From assembly GCA_022578965.1 (NCBI GenBank), contig MU400663.1, positions 1-64,000 on the forward strand: a DNA stretch of 64,000 nucleotides, given 5' to 3'. Below the pieces are notes generated by a model that made no database searches, was not told the origin of the DNA, and was given only the letters and a program-made list of their open reading frames with translations. This DNA is from Xylaria sp. FL1777. Lineage: Eukaryota > Ascomycota > Sordariomycetes > Xylariales > Xylariaceae. Positions 1 through 12,746 of the stretch are shown one piece after another. The position numbers and the translations under genes were made by a program. How positions within the stretch are numbered: position 1 is the first letter of the stretch; each line of letters begins with the position of its first letter.

Positions 1-103
1 GTAAAATTGGGCAAATACATAGTCTTTAAAATATGTAAAAAATACGTTTTTTGTTGTTCATTTTTAGTTAAACACCATAAAAAAAAACCTAAATTAAAAC
101 CAA

Positions 104-128
104 CCCCCCCCCCCCCCCCCCCCCCCCC
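104..128. repeat. Poly-C tract of 25 bases
   Basis: An uninterrupted run of 25 C lies next to an A-rich stretch (80-100). It is a simple homopolymer and its exact length may be affected by sequencing or assembly. The flanking 1-397 is the 3' side of the next gene. It holds one short minus-strand open frame (about 129-339, encoding a Leu/Arg-rich peptide) that runs into the homopolymer; I do not recognise it and do not call it a gene. Confidence 0.9.
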
Positions 129-397
129 AACGACGCTTCAGGCATTTGCTATAACTGTCTGTCAAATCGAATAAAAGCCAAGTCAGCCCCTCCACGTACT
201 TGTCCAGCTGTCCATACATTTCTACAATGCTCCTCAATCCAGAAGCATGCGGCCACAAGTTCGCCAGTCCCCTTCTTAGGCTCTTGGCCAGCACATCTCT
301 AGGATCTATTAATTCGTGTCCCGTTAAGATAGATACCACGGCAGTACATTCCCCCCTCCATATAAAGATATAAAGATAGATAGTATTAGTCTCTTTC

Positions 398-1219
398 CTA
401 GCTACTTCGCCGATAGCGTGGTGGACTCTTGCGACCCCCTCGGTCTCTTGACCTCGACCTATGACCTTCTCTATAAGCGCGTCTGTGCTCGGAGTCTTCT
501 ATGCTACGGCTTCTAGTTCGGTCCCTTCTGTGTGATCTTTCGAGCCTATGTGTCTCTCTTTCGCGACTGTAATTTCTCTGCCTGTCATGGCCGCGTTGAT
601 CGTCTCTGTAGTCTGTTGGGCGAGTACGATGTGTCTCATATCTCCTTGCTGGAGACCCATCGCCACGCCTATCTCTGTCTCGCTCGTGATCACGGTGACG
701 GTGTCTCCTCCGCTCTGCATCCCGGCTTCGGTCTCGGATTCGGCTTCGGCTTCGGCTTCGATGCCTGCGTCTGTGTCGCCTGTCTGAGTCTCCATGATGC
801 TTCGATGCCCTCAGACGGTTCTCGCCTGCTTTAGAGCCTTCTGCCTCAGGTGCAGGATCATTTTGTGGTGTGATTCGAGATCCCCCGACATCCACTGCAT
901 TGGCCCCGGTAACATTTCGTGGGGCGACAGGAAGTCCTAGGGCGCGCGCCAATGCATCCTCCTCGGCTTCTTTGATCCTCTTTAGCTCCTCCTTCCGCTC
1001 GCGGGCAGCTTTCTCCTCCGCGGTCTCGTCAGAAGACGCGTCAGCCGCGTCTGCTTTAGCATACCAGGTAAGATCCCGTCCTTTTTGCCAGCGCCCGACA
1101 GGAGCTTTCAGGCTGTGCCCGAGATAATTTTCACGGTGAGCAGAGGTTGCGACATCCTCCCAATCGAAATTGACTCCGCCACGTGACCCTGTTTTGCGAA
1201 TACCCGCGACGAGGTCCAT
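398..1219 (-). CDS. MMTAG2: MMTAG2-like RS-rich nuclear protein
   Basis: Single-exon gene for 273 residues. The N-terminal third matches the conserved domain of multiple myeloma tumor-associated protein 2 (Pfam kinase phosphorylation domain): residues 10-60 include FDWEDV, HRENYLGHSL, APVGRWQKG and DLTWYAK. A charged helical stretch rich in E, K and R follows (about residues 65-95). The rest (about 140-273) is an Arg/Ser/Asp/His-rich tail with many RSRS and RDRD dipeptides, as in splicing-associated nuclear proteins. The start is the ATG at 1219; the frame stays open 6 bases further but with no other ATG. It is divergent from MED6 across about 500 bases. The family is conserved in eukaryotes, but its molecular role is poorly known; nuclear location and a link to mRNA processing are inferred from the RS-type tail. 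Confidence 0.85.
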   Translation of the reverse strand: MDLVAGIRKTGSRGGVNFDWEDVATSAHRENYLGHSLKAPVGRWQKGRDLTWYAKADAADASSDETAEEKAARERKEELKRIKEAEEDALARALGLPVAPRNVTGANAVDVGGSRITPQNDPAPEAEGSKAGENRLRASKHHGDSDRRHRRRHRSRSRSRIRDRSRDAERRRHRHRDHERDRDRRGDGSPARRYETHRTRPTDYRDDQRGHDRQRNYSRERETHRLERSHRRDRTRSRSIEDSEHRRAYREGHRSRSRDRGGRKSPPRYRRSS

Positions 1220-1724
1220 GGGCAATAAAAGGTATGTTACGAATTAATAGTGTAGCATAAGTTGGTTTGCGGGGGTTGTTTTTGTTTTTGTTTTTTTGTT
1301 GATCTGTGGGGTTAAACTTTGAAGTTAGAAAGTTATATTGTGACTATGGGCAAGTGTAAAGAGAGAAGGTTGGGGTCTGCGATTACCTACAATAGCTACC
1401 TACTTACCTTAGGTACTTACAATTTACCTACAGTAGTCCTTACAATATAGGTATAACTACATAGCCTAACCCACCAACTTATGTAGGTAAATAAAAATAG
1501 CTGCAGTGTCCATTATAGTGTAGTGTGCCTACTAGTCCAGTTCTTAAGGCATATGCCCCGCCAAACCACAGCGCATGGGGTATCCCTGTTCACTGACGTT
1601 AGCGCTCCACTAAAACTTCAACTTCCTTCGAGACCTCAACAAACCGACATCTTCAGCCTCGTCATAGCTATCGCGAACCGCACACCCATCGTTCCCTCGC
1701 AACTATCGCGTCGCTGTGACTAGT
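1220..1724. other. Divergent intergenic region MMTAG2-like / MED6
   Basis: About 505 bases between two divergent start codons. It holds a T-rich stretch (1275-1300) and several CTACCTAC/TTACCTTAGG-type motifs (1385-1490). It probably contains both promoters. No TATA box is obvious and no other gene is seen. Confidence 0.5.
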
Positions 1725-2777
1725 ATGGCTTCCCAAAACGAGCCACCTCTGGATGAGATCCAATGGCGCCATCCGCAATCGGTGCAGCAAATGCAAGGAA
1801 TTCATAGCAATTCAGTGCTTTTCTACTTCGCACAGTCGCCCTTCTTCGATCCGACCTCAAACAACGCCGTATTAGCCAACCAGGCCATGTTCAATCCGGC
1901 CATGTTCCACTTAATACAGACGCGCGAGGCCTTCGAAGGTCGACTCCGAGAGATGTCTGGCCTAGAATTCATCGTCGCCCAGGAGCCCGCCGAGACTGCC
2001 CCGGGGACTGGCACCGGTGTCTGGGTCATCCGCAAGCAGACCCGGCGGAAACGTGACCCTGAGGATGAGATAATTGTGCATGCCACTTACTATATAGTAG
2101 GAGAAAACATATACATGGCGCCCACTCTCGCCCAAGTTCTGAGCTTTCGGATGGTAAGTTGTGCCTTGGCCGACTAGTCACCATACACAGGACTAGGAAG
2201 ACTAGATGTGCTGATATCCCTTGGTTAGACAACTATCTCTTCAGCTCTCAATAAGTGCTTTCCCGCGGCAGACGAAGCACGCGTCTGGTCACCCTCTCAA
2301 GGCCATGTATACAAGATGGCGCAAACCACCACCAACCCTCGTCCACGGAACGCAGCGGAATCTAAGGAAACAACCCCGAGGCCCGACGGGAAGGCTGCCC
2401 CAAACAAAGCTACCGGCGCGCCGGAGCCAAAGAGACCAGACCCCATTCTATCGACGTTTGATTTGGTGCGGCATGCTGAACATTCCATGCTGGTGCATAC
2501 GCAGTCTGGAGGTGATTATGAAGACGAAAACCCCATCACGGGTAAACCGGGCGCTTTTAACCTAAGCAAGACGGGAAGAACAGACAAGCTACAAGTCCCT
2601 GGAATCACGGCGCTAAATACATCGTTCAAGAGCACGTCGATTCTAGACATAGGTGGTAAAAAGACGAAAGACGGGAGCTCCAAGACGGGCGAGAAAACCC
2701 CAAAGACTCCTACTAGTGGCACATCAAAGCTTAAGCGCAAAAAGAGCAAGACAGGCCAAACGCCAACCTCCTCGTAG
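1725..2777 (+). CDS. MED6: Mediator complex subunit 6
   Basis: Two exons, 1725-2153 and 2229-2777, encode 325 residues. The 75-base intron starts GTAAGT and ends TTAG, and the frame is kept exactly at a codon boundary. The Med6 domain covers roughly residues 8-180. It has the family hallmark EIQWRHP near the N-terminus, then VLFYFAQSPFFD, a GLEFIV segment, and after the intron ALNKCFPAADEARVWSPSQG with VYKM. The tail is Lys/Thr/Ser-rich with basic clusters (KRKKSK) that can serve as nuclear localisation signals. MED6 is a head-module subunit of Mediator, which links activators to RNA polymerase II. An upstream in-frame GTG exists, but the ATG at 1725 starts at the conserved N-terminus. Confidence 0.93.
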
Positions 2778-5700
2778 GGCGAGAGAGACGGCTTAGCCAG
2801 AACGAAATCAGCTAGTGAGCCTGAGTCGCCAAAGAGAAGTAGGAAGCCGAAGTGGGCGGAGCCGGGCGACAATGCGGTTTGCTAGTTGAAGTGAGGATTA
2901 TAATTACGCATTCTCCAAGTGAGCACGGAACATGCGGCGTTTGAACATTAAGGATTACCTACTGGGGGCAGCATTTGATACCCATGTTTCGGATATAGCA
3001 ACATTGTTTATTGAGACTTCTAGTGTAAATGGCGTCAGTCAACAGGCATAGGCCAGAGTAAAATCGTGAAATGTACATATCAAATACCACAGCAGAAGGG
3101 CGAGCTATCTAGCGTAGTGACCCTCAATTTGTCATATCGAGAACTTGATCGAGGGTCTTGCACGAGCGTTTCAGATTATGCAAAGCCGCTCTGTCACATG
3201 CTTACTCAAGACAGTCTAACTCCAGAGCTCAATGCTGGTACCCTGACTAGCATCTGCCAAGTACAGGTCCTCTTCCTACCCAGCAAATGCCATCCTAAGG
3301 TACAGTACGGATAGAGATCATGAACGGCAAGATACTATATTTCCATGCACTATAACAACCACGCCGCAAAATCATATATTGCGTACGTTTTCAATGCCCT
3401 TCGATCTCCAACCACACCGTGTCAATCGTCCTCTCGGCGCAGGGAACAAACATCACGGCAAAACAAGGAGCACAAGGACAAGAAGCATAATCGTGCTCGG
3501 TGAAGGATTAGGCTCCTTCCCTTCTTCCGCGGACGAGCTACAAGGAGAGGGACCAAGGGTAGTGCAGGGCGCTCGGCCGTTTGGCCGAGCTTCGCACGTG
3601 GCCTGTAGACTGACTCGACCCATCATGACAAAGCCGTCTCTTCCTTAACATATACACTTAGACGTATGTATACATCCATTATACGTTTGAACGGATAATG
3701 ATGACGGGACCGACAAGGCGACACTGACCCCAGCTCGACATACCGAAAAGGCTGCGCCACGGGCCCCGACGTCCAGAGCCGGAATCACGAGCCGGCTGCA
3801 TAAACGGGGAGTTCCCCCGCCAGCTCGCATACCACTATGCGAAAATGAAAGGTTCAGGGAACGAAACTATGAGCCGACAAGCCACCCCAAGACTGATCGA
3901 TCAATCGGCCCTTGCGAGACAAAGTAGGATGAACAGAGTGCACGAGCCGAGCGAGGCTGTTCGTCATTCGTCTGTGCGCCCGCCGAGGATCCGAAGACAC
4001 CTGAGTTTGCTTTCTGACAAGCACGAGGGGCCAATGTTTGCCAGTAACCCACGTTCCAAGTCTACGCGAGAGCCGGGTGGGATCGTCCTTGAAACCTCTG
4101 TTGTGCCGCCTCATCGCACGCGTACTGCAGACATGCAGGTAACGTTCCCAACCCGTTATGCGTCGACGAAACACGGCCACGCATAACTAAGACGCTGTTT
4201 TGCGGAACATATACGGTATATTTAGTCAATCGGCGTACGATGTACTAAGCCAGGAGGAGGTGACACCCTAAGCTCGTTATATGTCCGATCAGCTCACGTC
4301 GTGCAACTCAGGAGACATTCGGTTTCGGCGTTCTATTTGCTGAAAATTTCTACCAATGAATGGATCCCCGACTCATACCGACGGCGCGGCGCAATTCCGT
4401 CAATTTCTCCCGGTTGCGAAAATCCCAGAGAGGAAAAAACAAGCGAGTCGGCATCGGGAAGCACGCACATGGACAGACGAAAACATGATGCAATGGTAGG
4501 ATAGTAGATTAGGTAGGACTGGCAAGGTGAGGCAGAGCAAGGCGCATACGACCGCATGTGTGCCGAGGGCACGATAGTCCTTGATATACTATATACACGC
4601 ATTTAATCCTTTGGTAATGAGGGGGGGGAGGGGTGAAAATACCTCGTGTAGGAGGGGTCCTCGACAATCCTACTTACAAGTATTTGTTTTCCAGACCCGA
4701 GCAACACGAGGACCTCCCTATTTACCTACTTCTCCGAAGATAGATTAGGTGGCTAACCTATTATTCCAGCCTCACCGTTACAGAGCCAGATCATGTCTGG
4801 GCATGGCAGGTTACCACGACGTAACGTGACAATTGCGACAGAAAAGTCCGCTGCAGCTCCAGGGTCATCTCCAAAGTTTACCGGGAAAAAAATAACTGCC
4901 AGGTGGTAGCGAGCGCGCTGTAGTGGTGATGGCAGTGTAAATCGGAACGGTGAGCAACGCCGACATTGTGGATAGCCTATTCACCTATGCCGAGGGGGTC
5001 CAGAAGTCGGCGGCGGTGAACGCCTTCTGTCGAGGTCGGCCATAGCTACAGTCTACCAGTGAAAACCGGTGTAACTTATGTAATATTCAGAGACTCTCGG
5101 CACCCTGTAATGCCTGTCAGTGTCTCCAATATCAAGTAATATAGTGTACACTACTGCGTAGGCGTGTCCGTTTGAAACCCCGGCCACCTACACTATATGA
5201 TCCAACCTATACATATCACCTATACCAAGTAGGGATACCTGCCTAGCGAACCTACAGTACTTACATGTCTAGTCTACATAATTACCTCACAAAGTACATG
5301 GGTATAACCGCCACATCGACACACGAGAGCGTAGAAGGGCAAGCAACACGATATGATTTGAGACGTTACGGACAAAATGGCATGACTGTGACCGTTGTGC
5401 GCACCGAAGCACTGCGCCCTTCGTATGGCCCCGACTTATCTCCTGTCCCTTCCGCATCGTCCTTGCGGCGCTGCCTGTCGTGCACAGAAGGAAGAGTCAC
5501 GCCGGGAGGAATACATCAGCACGTGTTATTTACATAGTATACCCAAAAAAAATAACCATAATTTGGACCGTGCAGCTGGCTAGGTTAGGAGGTACCTGTG
5601 TAGGCGTACGTAGATACATAGGTGTATACTTACCTAGGTAGTTAGTATAGATGCCTATACTTGGTGGTACCTTACATCCACACACAGTAACATCCACATC

Positions 5701-7100
5701 CACCACCACCATACCTATTTACACCAGGTACCTATGTAGGTACCTAGGTAGGCTGGCTGACACTGATACTTTCACGTCGCACACACTGCACATGGGATTC
5801 CACAGCACACGCCCCCTCCCCATCCTCTTCCCCTTCCCCCAGTTACGGTACCTTGGGTAGTACATATGTAGGACCTTACCAAGCCTTCGGTAAGGCAATT
5901 GCCTAGGTACCTAAGGTAACATAGGGAACTAGACCAGCTGCTGGGGCCAGAACCCGTAAATGAACCGCTGCCCATAAATAAGCTCTCGGCAAGCAGAATT
6001 CAGTTCCCACGGCGAGCTGAAAGAAACACTAAAGCCCCGGCTACTGCACCAACACTATACTGCGCACATATAAAGCGGCACATACCGAAATGAAACCGGC
6101 CCCCAACCGCCGTGCGAATACCTAATTAGAATTTAGAATAAAATAGTAAACGACATTGCTTAAATAAGAATAACAATATCATTATTAGTATACCCTCCCA
6201 CTCTTCCCCGCTAGCCAGCACGTGTCTGTTGCAGGCCTACCGTACCGTGCCGTATATGTAGGTATGTACATGTATAAGACAAGGCCAAAATAAAACAACG
6301 GCGACGTGGGGGTGCGGTGCGCAAATGGATCTTTTCTCGACGTTGGATTTGTTAATCACCTGTCGAGCCGAAGCTGGGGATGAGACATTACACCACATAT
6401 CCTATGTACACTACCTAGCCTATGGCTACCTACCTACAGTAACGGTAGACCAGATAGACGCACGCCATGCGCCTCGCGATCGTCGACCCGAGAACGCCTA
6501 ATCAGATATCCTATAGGATTCCAGCTGAGCGCAAAAGTGCAGAAGCGAATGGTTGATGCCTGGTGTAACTGTGCTGCGGGCCTCTTTGTGCAAGTCACGA
6601 GTTACAAACCGTTGAGGTCGACGTAGTATTATTATTAGCATTTTGAGGGGGGGAAAAGGGGGAAGACTTATTAGTTGGTAGTCGTAGGATTTAATAATAT
6701 GCCTGATAATATAGACTAAGAACCGAAACATAACATCGAGCCCGCTAACCGGCTGGCAACCGAAGCAGGCAGGTAGAAGACGGCACCGGGAATAAAAAGA
6801 CTATTGAGCTGCCTACCTACCTACTTACATACTGATGTTACATAGCAGTACAACCAAGGGGTTTAAAAAAAAGAATGATGAAGTACCTAGCCGAGTTACA
6901 CAGAACAGCCTCAGCTTAAACCTCAGCTCCGCTAGGGAACATTGAAACACACCGAAGGGCGTTTTTAAAAGAACACCGAAAATGAGAATAATAATAATAA
7001 CCAATTATAAAATCTGACCAATAGTAATAGTAATTTTTTTATTTTTTATCTTTTAAAAAAGAACAAGGGTCAGCGTAACCGAAAGTTTGCCCTCTGTATA
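2778..7100. other. Gene-poor region, part 1
   Basis: About 4.3 kb with only short, unconvincing open frames. The first few hundred bases are the MED6 3' flank. From about 5100 to 6480 the DNA is dense in TAGGTA/TACCTA-type motifs, including exact palindromes TACCTAGGTA at 5631-5640 and 5741-5750 and a TACTGCGTA at 5152-5160. A G-run (4621-4635) and several A/T runs occur. I see no domain, RNA gene or clear splice structure. Confidence 0.5.
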
Positions 7101-10100
7101 ACCCCAAACGACAGTTCAGCCTCAATTCGTCGCTCTCGACGTCACATCGCATATACGACGCTTTCGCGAGAAGGCCCGGCGACGGACGGGCGGGAGGAAG
7201 GGGGAGGAGGAGGGAGGGAACACAGATTGTCTTTTTTGTCTCGGAGGTATATGCCTTAAAGGGTGTCTAAGCGGCGCCCACGTGGACGGGCACACACAAA
7301 GATGGGGGGGATTCAGAAATTCAGAAGCTGATGGGAGAGGAGAGGGGGGGAAGACAGGTGGGGGGTTTTGCCTTAATTGTGGTTCGAGTTTTCCAGTCCC
7401 CGTGTGTAACGGCAGCGAGACAAAGAAAACAGATGAGGAGAATGACGTGTTGTTGGGTTATTGTTGTTGCTTTTAAAAGATAAAATCGCCTGATCCAAGA
7501 AGCCATTGTGTAACCCGGGTGAAGGGAAGAAGAAGAATTCCTCAACTAGCTTCTGGTGACTCTCTCGCGGCGTACAGAGATAGATAGATACGGATTGAAT
7601 ACGTCGTACTATTTGGACTGAATATGGTATCACAGGGAAAGAGAGAGGGAAAAAAGAACATTGGGAGTAATGGTAATGATATGTCTGGTTTCAACGTGGC
7701 CGCTTTCCTTCGGTCTGAGAGGCACGAGGGGTCGTATGAGACAGATACAAACCACACACAAGAAAAGCCCTTGTGTGATCTTGACGTGGGATAATAGGAT
7801 GATAATTATCATGTTGGTACCATATTTACAGTGTTGGTAGCAGATATGTAGTGCAATGATCACAGGAATAGCAGATTTGTTGATCTGTTTCTGAATTAAT
7901 CCTCTCCTAGTTCCGTGAACCTGGTGTTTTCGCATCATAGCGTTACTATACTTGGGTTTTTTGTTATCTCTGTAGTCCGTCTATTGGTAGATATATCGAT
8001 TAGGTATCATATATCAGAGGTTTCAAATATACTACACAACTCGTCGGCTAGTTTAGCCGCAAACTGCCATATCACAAAGCCCTCTCTGTTTCTCAAGTAT
8101 ATGAATAAAAAGTACGTCTTTACCCAATTTAGTACCTAGCCCATGTGAAAGAGTCCGTTTTCTCATTAATTTGATCGAGCAGGAGCCACGGTCAGTATCA
8201 GAAGGGATTGGAAAACTTTGGCACGACTCCACAGAGAATGCTACCCATTCAAGGGGAGTTTTGGACAAGGGGTCGCTATTTCAAGCGTCCTTCGAGATCC
8301 AGGCCAAGCATTTTCATGCGAGGCGTTATTAAATCCATGGTAGCGAAGCACAAGAGGTTAGACGACCTACCTAATCGATAATCACGCATGCCCAGATATC
8401 GCCCTCGCCTATCGCACTGTATGCAAAGTCGACAACAAGTGGTGTACATGCAGCACCTCCTAGGAGATGCGTCTCCTCGGTCCCGTTGGCCTAGTGAACT
8501 GGGAGATTGAAGAGCCCAAAAAATTTGCCAATACTACCTGCGCGAACGTGTGACTGTTAGACCCATGTACGCATAGAAAGAGAGGGGTGGGAGAAAACAA
8601 ACCCATTCGAGCTTTCCTGGGGGAAACTCGTCGGAGTGCAAGAGACATTGACGTCAAAAGACTTGGCGCTCATATATGGTGTATTCTAAGGGTTTGCATA
8701 TTGCGAAATCATGAAGTTGAGAATGCTGACGCCAGGCTCGTTTCGTAGAGTCAAGTCGTTACTAGCGAAGCTCTTGGTGAACATCCTTTTGATTTCTAAT
8801 TGAAAGACGACATTGAGCGCCAGAAAGCCACTCTATACAGCACCGTAACGAATTGGAGACGCCGAAGAACTAGTTAGTATACTAATCTTCATCTGAGAGC
8901 TGCTTACGTTCGCGGGCACTAGATATAGTCTCGTGAAAACGGCTGCTGTCACGAACACCCGCCTTTTGTCGGGATACTCTTTACAGGGCCCAGTTTCTCA
9001 CCTAAGAGTTTATAATCAAGGTGGTGGTAGGTATTCTTATTTTATGTCTCCCCCACGCCACTGTACAGCGGGTTATAGGCGGAGCCAGCGATCAGAACAA
9101 TGGAGGTTGTTGATTACGGTGAAATGAGGGCCCGACCTTTTTAATGTACTTACTTAGTGTCAGATTGAGAATGGCTGCTGATTGTGGACACGCGCGCACA
9201 CACATATACAGAGCCTCCAGTTATCGTATGTATAGTCGCAGATACGCATACAGGTCCGGCGGCGGATGGGCAGTGCCGGTACCACACTAGTGGACCGGCA
9301 AGCCATTGGCTCTAAATTCAGCGGTGCGAGCCGGGGAATACAAAATGACAAAAATAGTGCAAGCCGTTTGACGTTTTAACGGTCTTATTCGACAGCCAAA
9401 GCGGTCCAAGTAGTGCTTACGGACCCCAATATGGCGATGGACATGGTACTGAACATGGTACTGAACATGGAAACCGTAGGAGTTAAGTGGGGAGGCTGAT
9501 CGACGAGCTCGTGGCAGCCCTGCAGCGATGAAGCACAGAGGTGGCAGAAGTCATAATGGCATTGGTGGTTACGTGGTGGCTGCGCACCCGTGCACTGCAG
9601 CAGTGCGACTACTGTTGAGTGCGCGCTCTGCAAGATCTCAACCACCTGCGGCGTGATGTGATGTGATATGATGATGTTCCTGGGCCGCGCTGCAAGATGC
9701 GCTCATGTCGCAGCCGGGACAGTAACACGGCTTTGACAGCTTATGAGTCGAAACATGATGTCTTGCCGTGACCGTGGCCGTGGCTGTGGCTGGTATCGTC
9801 TTCTCGTCTTCTCGTTTTCTCACTTTCTCGTTTCCCCTTTCCCCCTCCTACAGATACGCAGTCGCAGTACTACCTATGTACATTACATACTGCGCAGAAC
9901 ATATTAGTCACCTGAACAGCGGTGGTTGCGCGATGTTTCTCTAGCTTGGCCATGTGGCTTTCGAAGTCGGGAGCTAGCATACCCACTGTATCGGATTCAG
10001 CGCTATTGGTGGTGGAATTTACGCAGCTATCTCGTTAGATCCGCGGGTGACTCATTATTATTTGACCAACTGACCCAGGGGGATTCGGGGCCGCGACATC

Positions 10101-12440
10101 AAGGTGGACGAGCGACCCAGAGACGGGTTGGTTCCGGGTTGCCGGGCGAGAGAGCGAGGCGAGGAAGAAGGGAGTCATTCATTTTGACGCTGGCAGGCAT
10201 TGATTACAATTCCTCCACTCGAAACTCGAGAACCCGCGGCGTTGGCCGTGCAGCCCGCTCGGTCTGGCTCTGGCTCTGGCTCTAATTTGGCCTGAGGGCT
10301 TGCGCGAACTCGGGATGAGGTCTTGAAACAAGCCGATCAACTTGTACTGTGGTCAGAAAAGCGCTATGGCGGCCGTGATTCGCACACACAAAATAGTAAC
10401 CGGCCCGTTAAGGCGTTGGTGCCTTGGAGATGCGGATCCTTGACCGTGTGGTACACTTACACACACGACGGGGTGGCAGATACCTATTTCTAGTGTCGGG
10501 CTAGTACCGGTACAGTACATGCCGATATATCGAAGTAAGTACAATACACACACATCTATCTACAAACACATACACCCGCACACGATGCGGCGTCAACGAT
10601 GGACAGCACTATTGGAAACTTTGGTTTTCGTGTCTATGTGTCTCAACGACCACGCGAGCCCGAGTTGACGTCCAGCCCATTTTGCGTTGTGAGACATGAC
10701 TGACCCGTCGAGGCGGCACCATCAGTAGCTGTTCTGAAGGGATGCATACAATGGGTTACATTGGCGAACACCAGACGCAGGGTATCGGACATCTTGAGCG
10801 TCCAAGTACCGTACCGACCTCAGGCCGTCATGGTGTACCTGCCTCGTAAACCTGTACGTACCTTATGTAACTCGACTAGGGACTGTGGTGTATTGCAATC
10901 GCTGCCAAGGGTGCTGGGAAAGAGATGCGTCAGCTTGGGGAACAAGATTGGGCCAATGAAAGCCCGCGCTGGAATTTATTTTATTACTATTTACTAGTGT
11001 GGTGTATTTATTTCTGATTGAGCTAAGTCCGAGTGTAATCATCGGCGAAGCCAATTAAAGGTGGGTCATGCTACGTAGTACAGTTACTGTATCGTAGTAT
11101 TATAGGTGTACCTAGGCACTATACCTAGTTGTATCTACACATACACTTACTTAGGTATGCGTAAGGTATCGCCTCAGGTACCTAGCACAATCTCGAAGTT
11201 TGTAGATGCGTCTGTCGACTCACATATGTTCAGTATGCAGGCGAGCTGTAAGATCGATCTGCAAAAGTGCCTTTGAGTCGGAATGGGGCTATACCCTCCA
11301 AAGAGCGGACGGGAACTTTCATTCTTACGTTGACATCTCTAGTATCATACTCTCTCATGATGAGTAATGGGGTATGGTATGTGTGTCAGTCAGAGGTTGT
11401 GGCCGGCGAGGCAGTGCTGTATGCACAATTGTAGTTAGTCAGTTCCCTAGTAGCATCTCAGGGTTCAATTGGAACTGAGTATGCAGTATATCCTTGGCCC
11501 TCCGCCGAGCTGCTATACTTCATGTAGGTTGCAGGTAGATAGTGCGGTAGGTAGGTGTAGGTATCTACGTAGGTACGGAAGGCATCCAGTAATGATGGCC
11601 TACAGCGTGCGCTAGCAGGTCACTAAAGCAAGGTACAGCGATTTTCAGCGCAGTATGTCTTTCGCTAAGCCCTACTATTATGGAGCACTACAAGTGACGG
11701 TGCACGCATTGTGGCCCCCAAAATAGGCCTGACTACAGGCCCCAAGCTGTCAAGAGGCACAACTGGCACACAATTGGTACACCACTGGTATCCGGAACCC
11801 TGCACGTCAAAGTTCTCTGCGTCTTCCATGATGATTCCATGCAGCGTCGGTGATAAACATGTTGCAGATTGTGTGTCGAAACGCAGCAGGGAGTGGCGTA
11901 AGATACCGACACCCCCTCTCCCACACCTCCCCGGGTATTCTATCGTCTAGTCTAATCTCGTCCACATCCACCACGTCTGTCTGCGGCGCTACCGTATCGC
12001 GTGCCAATGCGGCATCGTCTCTTGCTTATTACCAAATTTGGATTGAAACTAAAACAGCCCATGACGAACACGACGTATGCTTAGTTTGGAAATTTCGCTG
12101 ACGGCCTTGTTGCCTCACCCGTGCAGTGCCTACAGTAGGCCCTGGGTGTCGTCGTCGGATGCACCCTGTCGCTCTTCGGCAAGATGCCGTAGGCGCCTGG
12201 CCGTCTGGGTCGCGATCCCTTTTCGGCTTGACTAGGTTGACTGAGGCCCTCGAGGCTGATGAGTATCCACAGCACTTGGCGTGAACCGCAGCACTCCTCA
12301 GATGTCATCGTTTCCTCGCCGCTCAGGGGGCCCAGGCTCCCGCTGCCGACCCATTCCTCTGGACATACGCTACGGTAGCTAGGGACATGGATCTTGGTCT
12401 AATGTACTAATGTAGCAGAGCTTATTATGATGATGACCAG
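7101..12440. other. Gene-poor region, part 2
   Basis: About 5.3 kb with no supportable gene. It contains G/A-rich strands at 7190-7390, an exact 12-base direct repeat (9441-9470), CTGGCT repeats near 10262-10283, and TACCTA/TAGGTA motifs at 11100-11180 and 11530-11580. The short frames on both strands show no recognisable domains and overlap each other in several frames, as expected for non-coding DNA. Confidence 0.45.
9441..9470. repeat. Short direct repeat, unit ACATGGTACTGA
   Basis: Two full 12-base copies and one half copy lie head to tail. There is no gene context. Confidence 0.8.
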
Positions 12441-12441
12441 A

Positions 12442-12448
12442 TATATAA
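12442..12448 (+). promoter_or_regulatory. Probable TATA box of the repeat-peptide gene
   Basis: TATATAA stands about 300 bases upstream of the ATG at 12747. It is followed by a long leader rich in ACA, CAA and TCA triplets (about 12480-12620) and then a C/T-rich stretch. CAA-rich leaders are common in strongly translated fungal mRNAs. The assignment rests on position and sequence only. Confidence 0.5.
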
Positions 12449-12746
12449 GTCCGGGAGGCATCCGGATCTTGAGAGCTATATCATTATCATCATCATCAAG
12501 ATCAACAACATCAACAACAACATCCACAACAATAACAACTACTACCTCCTCCTACTACTACTATAACAACTACAACACGACAAACAAAACAACACAATCA
12601 CCAACAATACAAACCACTTCAACATCCTCATCTCTTCAGTGCCAACCTCATATTTCCGTCTCATTGAGAAGATACTAGTTGCCACCAACCGGTCTATAAT
12701 ACAATCCTACACACACCAACTATTTTCCACATCTTCAAGAATCGCA

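Noticed and set aside
129..339. Minus-strand frame encoding a Leu/Arg-rich peptide
   Set aside because: It runs into the poly-C tract, has no ATG in good context and matches no family I know; kept only as a remark.
3845..4186. Overlapping long frames on both strands near 4 kb
   Set aside because: Both strands are open because stops are scarce locally; neither has domain features or splice partners.
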